Origin: Pratylenchus scribneri
Taxonomy: Eukaryota > Nematoda > Chromadorea > Rhabditida > Pratylenchidae
Direction of reading: 5' to 3'
Assembly (NCBI GenBank): GCA_030063045.1
Contig: JAQSEB010000001.1
Span: 372,001-436,000, forward strand
Length of the DNA stretch: 64,000 bases
The position numbers and the translations under genes are program-made. The notes below the pieces were generated by a model that was not told the origin of the DNA, made no database searches, and saw only the letters and a program-made list of their open reading frames with translations. This document shows positions 1-11,700 of the stretch, in pieces; position 1 is the stretch's first letter; each line of letters begins with the position of its first letter.

Positions 1-939
1 TTTAATTGATTTTTAATATTTAAAATGCTTACGAAAATAGTCTGCAAAATTCCTTCACATTATAGCCTTTATTTCCATTGGCCCCAAGTGAGGAAAGCAG
101 GCAATTTTTAAACTTGTCACGGATCTTGGCCGTTTCCTCGCTCATTGGTGTTTTTGAAATTTTAGAGTCTAGTCTAGAATTTGATTAGCAATCAAAAACA
201 ATTAATTTCTTAAATTTAGACACATTTATTTAAGACATTCCATAAGATTAAAATGAATCAAAATTCAAATTCAGTGTAATGCGTACTTACTAATAATTTG
301 GCTGGGATGGGTTGGTTGAATGATAAAAATGAATAATGTGAATACTATTGCGTCGGTCAACCAATGGGGATTGATTCGGTTGGGCTTTGGGCACTTTACT
401 ACAAAGAGAGAGCAAATTTTTTTGCATAAAATTGGCCAGCAGCGGCCTTCCTCATCTTTTTTGCTCGCTAATATTGGAAGTTGATGGGACAATTTGCATT
501 TTTCCCCATTTTTTATGATTGACTTTTCGATCGGCTCGCAACGCAATTGGGATTTGATGGAAATTAGGGGTCAGAGAGGTGGATGGAATGGGAATCGGCA
601 AACGCGAACGTGCAACGCGGATGAGAATTTCTCCAATCTTCAGGTTTTTCATTTTTTCTCCTCCATTTTTCTTTTTTTCTTCATTTTATTTTTTTTTTGT
701 TTGGCGAATTGTTGATTAAAATAAATTAGTTTTTTGAAATAAATTTGGTTGGTCCAATTTTTAGTACCATATAGCTTATAAGGAATTTAACGGATTAACT
801 TGATCTTTGCTTGAAATTTACATAAATTTGCTAATCGTTTGATGTTTTCAATCAATCTACACATTTTTATTTCATTTTTACATAATAATAATTTGTTTTG
901 GAAGAAAAAAAAATGCGATTTTTTGCCAAAAAAGGCGAT

Positions 940-1265
940 TCTATACCTTGGCTCTTTTTGGCCATAACTCAACAAGGAAGCTACTAATCTGAGATGGCAA
1001 TATGTCATGTGAAAGCTCTAATTGCCCTCTAAGAAGTGGCACTTATAATTTTTGATAAATTAAACAATTTATAAATTAAGCGGCTTTTCCTCCAAAAATC
1101 AGTGTTTATTAAACTTAAAGGCATGCAATTTTTTGTAAAGCTTAAATTTATGAAATATAACTTAGCCACTTTGTAGAGGACACTTTGGGCTTTCGAATCG
1201 CATATCGCCTTCCAAAATTGGTATTCGCCTCGCTATGATATGGCCATCGGCCCATTCACAATTCT
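940..1265. mobile_element. Family A inverted-repeat element, copy 1
   Basis: This is the first copy of an approximately 330-bp palindromic element. The left arm reads like TTGGCCATAACTCAACAAGG, then passes through GGAAGGCGATAT and CCTCTAAAAAGTGG. The right arm carries the reverse complements (GCCACTTTGTAGAGGA, TATCGCCTTCC, GAGCTATGGCC). The arms are about 85 bp and there is no open reading frame, so it is a MITE-like non-autonomous DNA element. Best copies end in a GAGTAYC-type terminus on both sides. The transposase superfamily is unknown. Confidence 0.75.
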
Positions 1266-2514
1266 CAACTACTTGATTATTGACTTTTGATTTTGCATCA
1301 TTTATGGAATTGGCAAAGTTGAAAAACCACAATTATTTCTTCAAAAGAAGTAATTAAATTATAGCTTCTTAATGATCCATTAAAAATTTCCAATTGTTGA
1401 AATCTTTGGTGCTTTTCATCGATGGGGAATTCGGAATCCAGCAGCGTCAATCCATCCATCATTCGTTTTCCCATCAATTTCCAGCTTTTACATTGTGCCA
1501 GTCCCATCCGTCCACCCGTTTTTCCATCTTTTCTCGATTCGGTCCAATGCCCTTTTTGACAGCTGACTGGGCTTTTTGATAAGGAAAAAAATGAGGCCAG
1601 CCTCCATGAGGGGCAATTAAAAGTGGTGGCCACCGGCGGGGGAATGTCCATTCATTCATTCATTCATCCGACCCAAATTCGCTGTTACTTTTTATTCGAA
1701 TTGATTGAATGGGCCAATGGACTGTGCATTTTATAAAATATTCCGCATGCTTTTTCAATTGATTCTCCTAATGGCTTTTGCCCCTTTTTGTGTAGACCAC
1801 CCCCACTCTCCCCATGGGGCCAACAACCAACTTTTTGATGTGCAAAAAAGTGGGCATAAATGAGAGGAAAAACATTGGGTTGGCATTGTGGCCTCTGGTT
1901 GGCCTTGTCTCCGACCCACAAAATGGAATGAGTGTGAAAATGTGGCCGAGGTGGCCCAAAAAATGAGAAACAACCCTCCGGGGGTATTGAAAAATTAAAA
2001 TGAAGCTGGGAATTTTGCCCTTTTTTGTACTCTTTATCCCCTTTTATTCCCCTCATTTTGGCCCTTTGTTTTTATACCTTTCATATTTTTGGATGGTGGC
2101 TGGGGCTCAAATTCATTTTTGGTGGCCTAGCCGGCCCAATTGCGCATCGAACAGGTTCCCTCTTTTCCCTCTCCCCCTATTCCCACCTTCTCAAATTTTT
2201 GGCCTTCTCTTTTTCAATCAGTCAATTCCATGGCCTCTCCGTTTGAATTTTTTTGTTATGGAGAATTAATTTTAGTTGACTGGCCACTGGCGCGAATCGA
2301 ATTTTGCGCATCGAATCTCCCAAAAATGGATTGATGCGCAAAAATTGCCTAAAAATCATTCACCATTCCATCCCTTTTGCCTTCTCTGCTGGAATCCATT
2401 TGCAAATGAAATCAATTCATTATGATTGAATAAAACTTATGAATGAATAGGGATCAAAAAAGTGCTTCTGAATTATTCGCCTTTGAGCCTTTTCATTGCC
2501 TATGGGAAAATTGA

Positions 2515-2845
2515 AGACCTGTACCGTTCTTTTGGCTGTAGCTCAACAAGGAATCAACTAATTTTGGAAGGCAATATGCCATTCGAAAGCTCTAATTGTC
2601 CTCTAAAAAGTGGCTTAGCTAATTTTTGAAAAATTAAAAAATTTGTTAAATAAACAGCTTTTCTTCCAAAAATTCGAGCCCAGTACACTCAAAGACATGT
2701 AATTTATAAAAAAGCTAAATTTCATAAATTTATTAAAGCCACTTTTTAGAAGATATTTAAGGCTTGCGAATGGCATATCGCTTTCCCAGAATGGTTAATG
2801 CCTCCTTGTGAAATCTTGGCCCAAAAGAAGGGGTACTCAATTTTC
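2515..2845. mobile_element. Family A element, copy 2
   Basis: Both arms are present. The left begins near TTTTGGCTGTAGCTCAACAA at 2533 and the right ends near GGCCCAAAAGAAGG at 2818-2832. The copy lies in intergenic DNA. Confidence 0.75.
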
Positions 2846-4261
2846 TCATATTCATCAATCATTTTATTAAGGAATTCACATTGTTTATAGGCTTTTTTTT
2901 CTCTTTCATTACAAAAAGTCTTGTTTTTCTTCTTTACTAGACCAAAACCAAACCAATTCCCCCCCCCCCCACCACTTTCAACCAAAAATCACCTTTTTTT
3001 TAGCCTTTCACCTCTTTCATCCTAATTAACAAATTTGGCGACTTTTCCTCTGTTTTTTTAATTCCAATGACAAATTTGCCAAGTCACTTTTCCATTTGCT
3101 ACCAAAAAACTTCTTCCCCATTTCATTTTCACGTCATGAGCCATTTGGCAATCACAAAAAGAGGCCATTGAAAATTGAGAAAATTAATTCTATAAATGAA
3201 AATACTAACCAATTTAAAATAATTCCAAATTATTCATCGCCCTAATTTTTCTTTTTTCGTCCAAAATGATTTGAATGAACCCAAAAATATTATTATTTTC
3301 ATTTATGGCCCAAAATTGTAGGGTTCAACACGGAATGGTGCGCATTTATTCTTGACTATCATAATTAATAATTAGTGGGGGAATCAAACACCTTTTTTTA
3401 CTGACTCACGCACATTCCACAATTCTCTTCCATTTATTTCCTTTCCTTCATTTTATTTCATTTTTAACTTTTGGTCTTCTCCCCTCTAAAAAATGTTCAA
3501 AATTGTCCATTCAACTTTTTTCCATTGTCTCCAAAGTTAATTTGCATTTTTTGTTTGGTTTTCCAACCCAATTCTTGGCATCCCTTTGCCCTTTCCGCCG
3601 CCATTTATTCCGTTGGCCATGACTCTGTGCCAGTCAGACCTCTAATTTGTTGGCAGCCGCGCATTCCCCCTTCCCCTTTAGAATGGCCCTTTGCGGCACA
3701 AAAGCCCAGGGACGACAATTAATCGGCCCATTTTCCACTCGACACTCAATTTTCCTCGCCACTTCCATTGGCGCACATTTTTGCCATCACAAATGTGGAA
3801 GAATCCTCCAATTCAGCAGTACATTTTGCTCAAAAAGTGTCAAATTTTTGTGCGCTTTTCAATCATTCCCGGGGGCACAAAAAAATAACAACGTGTGGAA
3901 GGGCAAAAATGAGGAAGAAATGAGTGGGAAGGAATGTCTCTGATGGAGGGAATAAACACATTCTTGATATGTCCCGAACAAAATTTTGCTTCCTTCCTTT
4001 TATGCCGAATCCTCTGGCTGGATGACGAGTTCCCAAAAAGTGCCAAAAAAGGAGCCAAATTTGCGCCTTCCAAAGATTTTGACGTCACAATTGACGCCAC
4101 TCATTTTCGTGAATCTCATTTGACAGAGAAGTGGGGATAAACTTTTTGGCCTTTCTTTTTTGGCCTCATAATCCTTTTGTAGAAAAAGGGAAAAGTGGGA
4201 CTTTTTTTGATAGGCTCATTCCATGGGTAAAAGGACAATTGAGCTCCGCCCGCCAATTGAG

Positions 4262-4612
4262 AATACTTGCACATTTGTTTTTAACCCGTAGCTCAACGAG
4301 ACGAATTCCAATTTTGGAAGGCAATATACCATTTAAAAGCCTAAAATGCCCTCTACAAAAATTCTTTATTTTAATTTATAAAATTCATCCTTAAAAATGT
4401 TACATGTCTTTGAATGTAATAGACCCGATTTTCAGACATATCTTAAGGGAAAGCCACTTATTTTAAAAATTAATTTAATTTTTTAAGAAAATTATTAGCC
4501 ACTTTTAGAGGAGATTTAGGACTTTAAAATAGCATAAAGCCTTCCCGAATTGGTTATTTCCTTTATTTCCTTCTCGAGTTATGGCCAAAAAGAACAGTCT
4601 TACTCAATCGTC
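4262..4612. mobile_element. Family A element, copy 3
   Basis: The left arm starts near CCCGTAGCTCAACGAG at about 4286 and the right arm ends near GAGTTATGGCCAAAAAGAA at about 4575. The arms are diverged by a few percent. The copy is intergenic. Confidence 0.72.
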
Positions 4613-5701
4613 CCCTTTTTCGCCATTCAATAACAATTTGACCCTTCCCTTCCCATAAAATAATTGTTTTGTCAATTCAAGCGACAGACTTTTTGCCTTT
4701 TTTTCTGGTAGGGGAATGTGGTAACAATTTTCGACGCATTTTGCCTTATCTTTTCAAATTTTGGAAGGAATCCCCGCTGGGCTTACGTCGAAATTTTCTT
4801 TCCACCATTGCCTCCTCAATCAAAAGGTGGGGGTTACCATTCAAGGGCAATCCAATATGTGTGCCAAAAGTTGAATTTTTATCGGCGCTTTTCCTAAAAA
4901 AAGTTGGCCAATATAATTTTTTTGGCTCCTCACATTCCTCCAATATCCTCTGCTTTTCCTTCCTTCCTTTTTCCCTTCACATTGAATATTCGTTGATTTT
5001 GGGAGAAAAAGCAAACAAATCGGTGAATCCCAGCAGCAGTAGCTAATTTCCGTAACCAAAAAGTGAAGAAGCAATATCTGTAGGGCAATGAGGCAAAAAA
5101 GCTGACCCCCTCGAATAAGTGCACACCGTCCCCCTTCTTCATTAACCAGCCGCCACCCTCCCCAACCACCCTCCTTCTTGACTGGCCACTCAATCCCCTC
5201 TTCCTCCTCCTAAATTCATCTTCATCGTCCTCCCTTTGCTTTTCCTCCTTATCTTTCCCTTTCCCATTTTCTTGATTTCCTTTGCCCTATCAATTGGTCG
5301 CATCAATTTCCTTTCACATTTTTTCCCAATTTTTTTTGCTGCCAGTCGGTCCAAACCTCAAAAGGCAACTCCGGTCCATTTCCTTCCTTTCCACCCTCTT
5401 TCGAATATTATGAATATATGCCGCCCTGAAGCAAAGTCCCACATCCTCCCCTCCAACCCCGCTTTCCATTCATTTATTCATTCATTGTTTTTGTGGCCAT
5501 TTCCCCCCCCCCCCCCCCTCCTCCCACTTTTTACCCTATTCTGCATATTCATCCCCTCTTTTCCTTTTTGGCTTCATTTCCATTCACAATTTCCCCCCAG
5601 GCAATATTTACCCATATTCCTTCACAAAATCATCGAGCCAAAACACTAAATTCCTTCAAAAACATCCTCCAAACGCCATAAAGTCGTCCAGCAACAACGC
5701 A

Positions 5702-8700
5702 ATGGCAGGCCCCGGGGCAAGGGGCGGCCATGGCAAGTTCGCCTCGGTGTTCGGCTGGTTGCGCCAAAATGCCTTGGTGGTGGCCACGGTTGCCGCCGTC
5801 CTCCTTGGTGCCCTCGCTGGATCGCTGATTCGACTCAGCAATCCATCCAGTCAGGCATGTCTCTTAACACTTATCCAATTATCCGTTTTATTCAATTTTA
5901 GACAATAATGGTGCTCAGTTTTCCCGGTGAAATATTCATGCACATGTTGAAGATGATGATCATCCCTTTGATATGTTCGCCTTTTATCCCATTAATCTCA
6001 TTATTGAAACAGGATGATTCAGTATCGATGATTTAGTGTTTGAGCAGATCTTTTGGCAATAACTCAATAAGGAATCAACCAATTTGGGAAGGAAATATGT
6101 CATTTGATAGCCCTATATGCCTACTAAAAAGTGGCTTATAATTTTTATGAAAACTCAAAACAATTTTTAAAATAAGCTTTTTTTCCTCAAAAATATGAAT
6201 GTTTAAACTCAATGGTGTGTTATATTTTTTAAAATTTTATTTCATGACATTTAAATTAGCTATTTTGTAGAGGATACTTTGGGCTTTCTAAGGATATATC
6301 TCCATCCCAAATTGGCAATTCCCTTCATTGAGCTATTGGCCAAAAACCGCAGCTACATTGATTAGAACTGAATCGTCCTCTCCCCTAGCCCGACCAAATA
6401 ATCACACATATATTATTTTATTTGCCCCTACATTGCAGTTGCCTCTCTGATCTCCGGCCTCGCCCAATTGGATGCAAAACAATCGGGCCGGGTCCGTCCA
6501 AATACACAATGCCGTAAAATCTCATCTTGTTTAGGTGGGCAGTCTGGCAGTGGCCTATTATTTTGCCACCACCGCTATTGCCGTTGTGACCGGAATTATT
6601 TTGGTACTGAGCATACATCCAGGCAATCCGGAACACCACAAAGACATTAGCAATGGGAAGGAGGTGAAACGAGTGAACACATTGGACGCATTCATGGATT
6701 TGATCAGGTGCCAATACTTATCATAGAGGATATGCCCCAATTTGGCCATTTATTATATTATAATTTATCAAGGATTGAGCCAATTTTGGTGATTTTGTAT
6801 TCAAATTAAAGAGCAGACTTTAGGCTATCAAATTATACTAATTTTATTTTAATTGGTTCAGAATTGATAGAGTTTTGCCCAAAAAACAATTTAAATTAAC
6901 CTTTATTATGGATTAACGAAATGTAAATTAATTTTTTTGGGCAAAACTTTATGAATTCAGAATCAATTTAAATAAAATTAATATCATTGAATAGCTAAAA
7001 GTTTGCTCTTTATTATGATACAAAATCAGGAAAATTAGTTCAGCCCTTGATGAGTTATAATAAACGCGTCAAATTGGTCTAACTCGCAGCATAGAAGGGG
7101 AAATAAATTGTTTAATTTTGTTTTTCAGGAATATGTTCCCAGAGAATATTGTACAAGCCACAATGCAACAAATGGAAACCACCTATAAAATAGTGAATAC
7201 AACCACCCCTGGCCGTGATCCACTCCGCTATAAGCCTGTCTACAAGGAGGGCACAAATATTTTGGGTAAAATGTTATGCCAAAATGATTGAGTAACTTAG
7301 TATCTTGACCATATTTTGGATTATAGCTCCATTCCATAAGGAAGATTTGAAAGGGGATATACCACCATTCGAAAGCCTTAAATCTCCTCTAGAAATGGCA
7401 AAATAAATTTTTTGTAAATATTAAAAATTTTTATATAAAAGGCAGCTTATTCTCCAAAAATTAGGGTTTATTAAATTAAAAGACATGTAATTTGTTAAAA
7501 TTGGAATTCATAAAATATAGATTGGCCACTTTGTAGAGGAGACTTTAGGTTTTCCAATGGTATATCGCGTTCCTAGATTTAGATTGGCTAATGCCGTGCT
7601 GAATTAGAGGTCAAAACTCGATTCAGCTGCTTAATCGGCTATATCAATTGTTTCATCTCCAATTTATTCGCACTTATTCCACATCAATCCATAAATTTGT
7701 GTAGGCATCATCGCATTCTGCATCAGTTTTGGCATTATCCTCAGTCAATTGGGCGAAAGAGCACGAATTATGGTAAGTTAAATATAATTGATTTATGATA
7801 CTTATCATTTATCATTCCATTTTAGGTTGATTTTTTTATTGTTCTGGATATGGCCATAATGCGGCTAGTTTCCTACATAATGTTCGTGATAATGAGCAAT
7901 TTAAAAATTTCATAAATATTTTCAGGTGGTATTCGCCAATTGGAATAATGTGCCTAATCATGGGCAAAATCCTTGAGGTTCCTTCTTTTAAAAGGATAAA
8001 AATTAGAAAGGGAAAATATACTGTACAGCAGCGAATGGCGTTGATGCCTGAAGGCATATTCAAGATTAGAAATTGTCATAGGGATTTTAAAAGTCCATAG
8101 ATTGAGTACGATAATGAGTACCTGCAGAATTTTTTACTTTTGAATTTTGACCCATAGCTCAGCAAGGCGATAACCAGTTCAGAAAGGCGATATACCATTT
8201 GAAAGCTTTAAATATCCTTTAAAAATTTTATTTATTTAATTTATTTGATTCAATATCCATAAAAATTAGGAGTATTACTAAAAATCAATTTAAATCAGAA
8301 TAAATTTACAATTACAAATCAGAATTACAAATCAGAATTACAATTAAAATTACAAATCAGAATTACAATTACAATTACAAATCAGAATTACAATTACAAT
8401 TACAAATCAGAATTACAATTACAATCGCAAATCAGAATTACAATTACAAATCAGAATTACAATTACAAATCAGAATTACAATTACAAATCAGAATTACAA
8501 TTAAAATTACAAATCAGAATTACAATTACAATTACAAATCAGAATTACAATTACAATTACAAATCAGAATTACAATTACAATCGCAAATCAGAATTACAA
8601 TTACAATTACAAATCAGAATTACAATTACAATCGCAAATCAGAATTACAATTACAAATCAGAATTACAATTACAAATCAGAATTACAATTACAATCGCAA

Positions 8701-11700
8701 ATCAGAATTACAATTACAATCGCAAATCAGAATTACAATTACAATTACAAATCAGAATTACAATTACAATCGCAAATCAGAATTACAATTACAATTACAA
8801 ATCAGAATTACAATTACAATTACAAATCAGAATTACAATTACAATTACAAATCAGAATTACAATTACAATTACAAATCAGAATTACAATTACAATCGCAA
8901 ATCAGAATTACAATTACAATTACAAATCAGAATTACAATTACAATCGCAAATCAGAATTACAATTACAAATCAGAATTACAATTACAAATCAGAATTACA
9001 ATTACAATCGCAAATCAGAATTACAATTACAATCGCAAATCAGAATTACAATTACAATTACAAATCAGAATTACAATTACAATCGCAAATCAGAATTACA
9101 ATTACAATTACAAATCAGAATTACAATTACAATTACAAATCAGAATTACAATTACAATCGCAAATCAGAATTACAATTACAAATCAGAATTACAATTACA
9201 AATCAGAATTACAATTACAAATCAGAATTACAATTAAAATTACAAATCAGAATTACAATTACAATTACAAATCAGAATTACAATTACAATTACAAACCAG
9301 AATTACAATTACAATCGCAAATCAGAATTACAATTACAATCGCAAATCAGAATTACAATTACAATTACAAATCAGAATTACAATTACAATCGCAAATCAG
9401 AATTACAATTACAAATCAGAATTACAATTACAAATCAGAATTACAATTACAATTACAAATCAGAATTACAATTACAAATCAGAATTACAATTACAAATCA
9501 GAATTACAATTACAATTACAAATCAGAATTACAATTACAAATCAGAATTACAATTACAATCGCAAATCAGAATTACAATTACAAATCAGAATTACAATTA
9601 CAATCGCAAATCAGAATTACAATTACAAATCAGAATTACAATTACAATCGCAAATCAGAATTACAATTACAAATCAGAATTACAATTACAATCGCAAATC
9701 AGAATTACAATTACAATCGCAAATCAGAATTACAATTACAATTACAAATCAGAATTACAATTACAATCGCAAATCAGAATTACAATTACAATCGCAAATC
9801 AGAATTACAATTACAATTACAAATCAGAATTACAATTACAATTACAAATCAGAATTACAATTACAATCGCAAATCAGAATTACAATTACAAATCAGAATT
9901 ACAATTACAATCGCAAATCAGAATTACAATTACAATCGCAAATCAGAATTACAATTACAATTACAAATCAGAATTACAATTACAATTACAAATCAGAATT
10001 ACAATTACAATCGCAAATCAGAATTACAATTACAATTACAAATCAGAATTACAATTACAATCGCAAATCAGAATTACAATTACAATCGCAAATCAGAATT
10101 ACAATTACAAATCAGAATTACAATTACAATCGCAAATCAGAATTACAATTACAAATCAGAATTACAATTACAATTACAAATCAGAATTACAATTACAATC
10201 GCAAATCAGAATTACAATTACAATCGCAAATCAGAATTACAATTACAATTACAAATCAGAATTACAATTACAAATCAGAATTACAATTACAAATCAGAAT
10301 TACAATTACAATCGCAAATCAGAATTACAATTACAATCGCAAATCAGAATTACAATTACAATCGCAAATCAGAATTACAATTACAAATCAGAATTACAAT
10401 TACAATCGCAAATCAGAATTACAATTACAAATCAGAATTACAATTACAATCGCAAATCAGAATTACAATTACAATCGCAAATCAGAATTACAATTACAAT
10501 TACAAATCAGAATTACAATTACAATCGCAAATCAGAATTACAATTACAATCGCAAATCAGAATTACAATTACAATTACAAATCAGAATTACAATTACAAT
10601 TACAAATCAGAATTACAATTACAATTACAAATCAGAATTACAATTACAATCGCAAATCAGAATTACAATTACAATTACAAATCAGAATTACAATTACAAT
10701 CGCAAATCAGAATTACAATTACAATCGCAAATCAGAATTACAATTACAATTACAAATCAGAATTACAATTACAATTACAAATCAGAATTACAATTACAAT
10801 CGCAAATCAGAATTACAATTACAAATCAGAATTACAATTACAAATCAGAATTACAATTACAAATCAGAATTACAATTAAAATTACAAATCAGAATTACAA
10901 TTACAATTACAAATCAGAATTACAATTACAATTACAAACCAGAATTACAATTACAATCGCAAATCAGAATTACAATTACAATCGCAAATCAGAATTACAA
11001 TTACAATTACAAATCAGAATTACAATTACAATCGCAAATCAGAATTACAATTACAAATCAGAATTACAATTACAAATCAGAATTACAATTACAATTACAA
11101 ATCAGAATTACAATTACAAATCAGAATTACAATTACAAATCAGAATTACAATTACAATTACAAATCAGAATTACAATTACAAATCAGAATTACAATTACA
11201 ATCGCAAATCAGAATTACAATTACAATCGCAAATCAGAATTACAATTACAATCGCAAATCAGAATTACAATTACAATCGCAAATCAGAATTACAATTACA
11301 AATCAGAATTACAATTACAATCGCAAATCAGAATTACAATTACAAATCAGAATTACAATTACAAATCAGAATTACAATTACAAATCAGAATTACAATTAC
11401 AATTACAAATCAGAATTACAATTACAATCGCAAATCAGAATTACAATTACAATCGCAAATCAGAATTACAATTACAATTACAAATCAGAATTACAATTAC
11501 AATTACAAATCAGAATTACAATTACAATCGCAAATCAGAATTACAATTACAAATCAGAATTACAATTACAATCGCAAATCAGAATTACAATTACAATCGC
11601 AAATCAGAATTACAATTACAATTACAAATCAGAATTACAATTACAATCGCAAATCAGAATTACAATTACAAATCAGAATTAAAAAATTAGAGAACAGAAG

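Larger units (their letters stand above)
1..5701. other. Non-coding upstream region of the SLC1 gene
   Basis: I see no convincing gene in this stretch. The open frames are short and pyrimidine-rich, and none has a recognisable domain or consistent splice phases. It holds three family A inverted-repeat elements, a C10 run near 2961 and a C17 run near 5503. The last 450 bases are very C/T-rich, as expected of a promoter and 5' leader. A CCCCCCAG at about 5593-5600 could be a trans-splice or leader-intron acceptor for the transporter ATG at 5702. That last point is inference. Confidence 0.5.

Noticed and set aside
1298..1651. 117-codon frame on the minus strand
   Set aside because: There is no recognised domain, it is low in conservation-like composition, and no splice partners with consistent phase were found.
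2000..2334. Overlapping hydrophobic (+) frames that mimic membrane proteins
   Set aside because: T-rich DNA gives Phe/Leu-rich translations in several frames at once; none has a start context or partner exons.
3840..4100. 86-codon (-) frame
   Set aside because: An isolated frame without a domain; the opposite strand is equally open.
8284..11683. CRISPR-like array
   Set aside because: There are no unique spacers; the variation is only an optional six bases within a eukaryotic intronic satellite.
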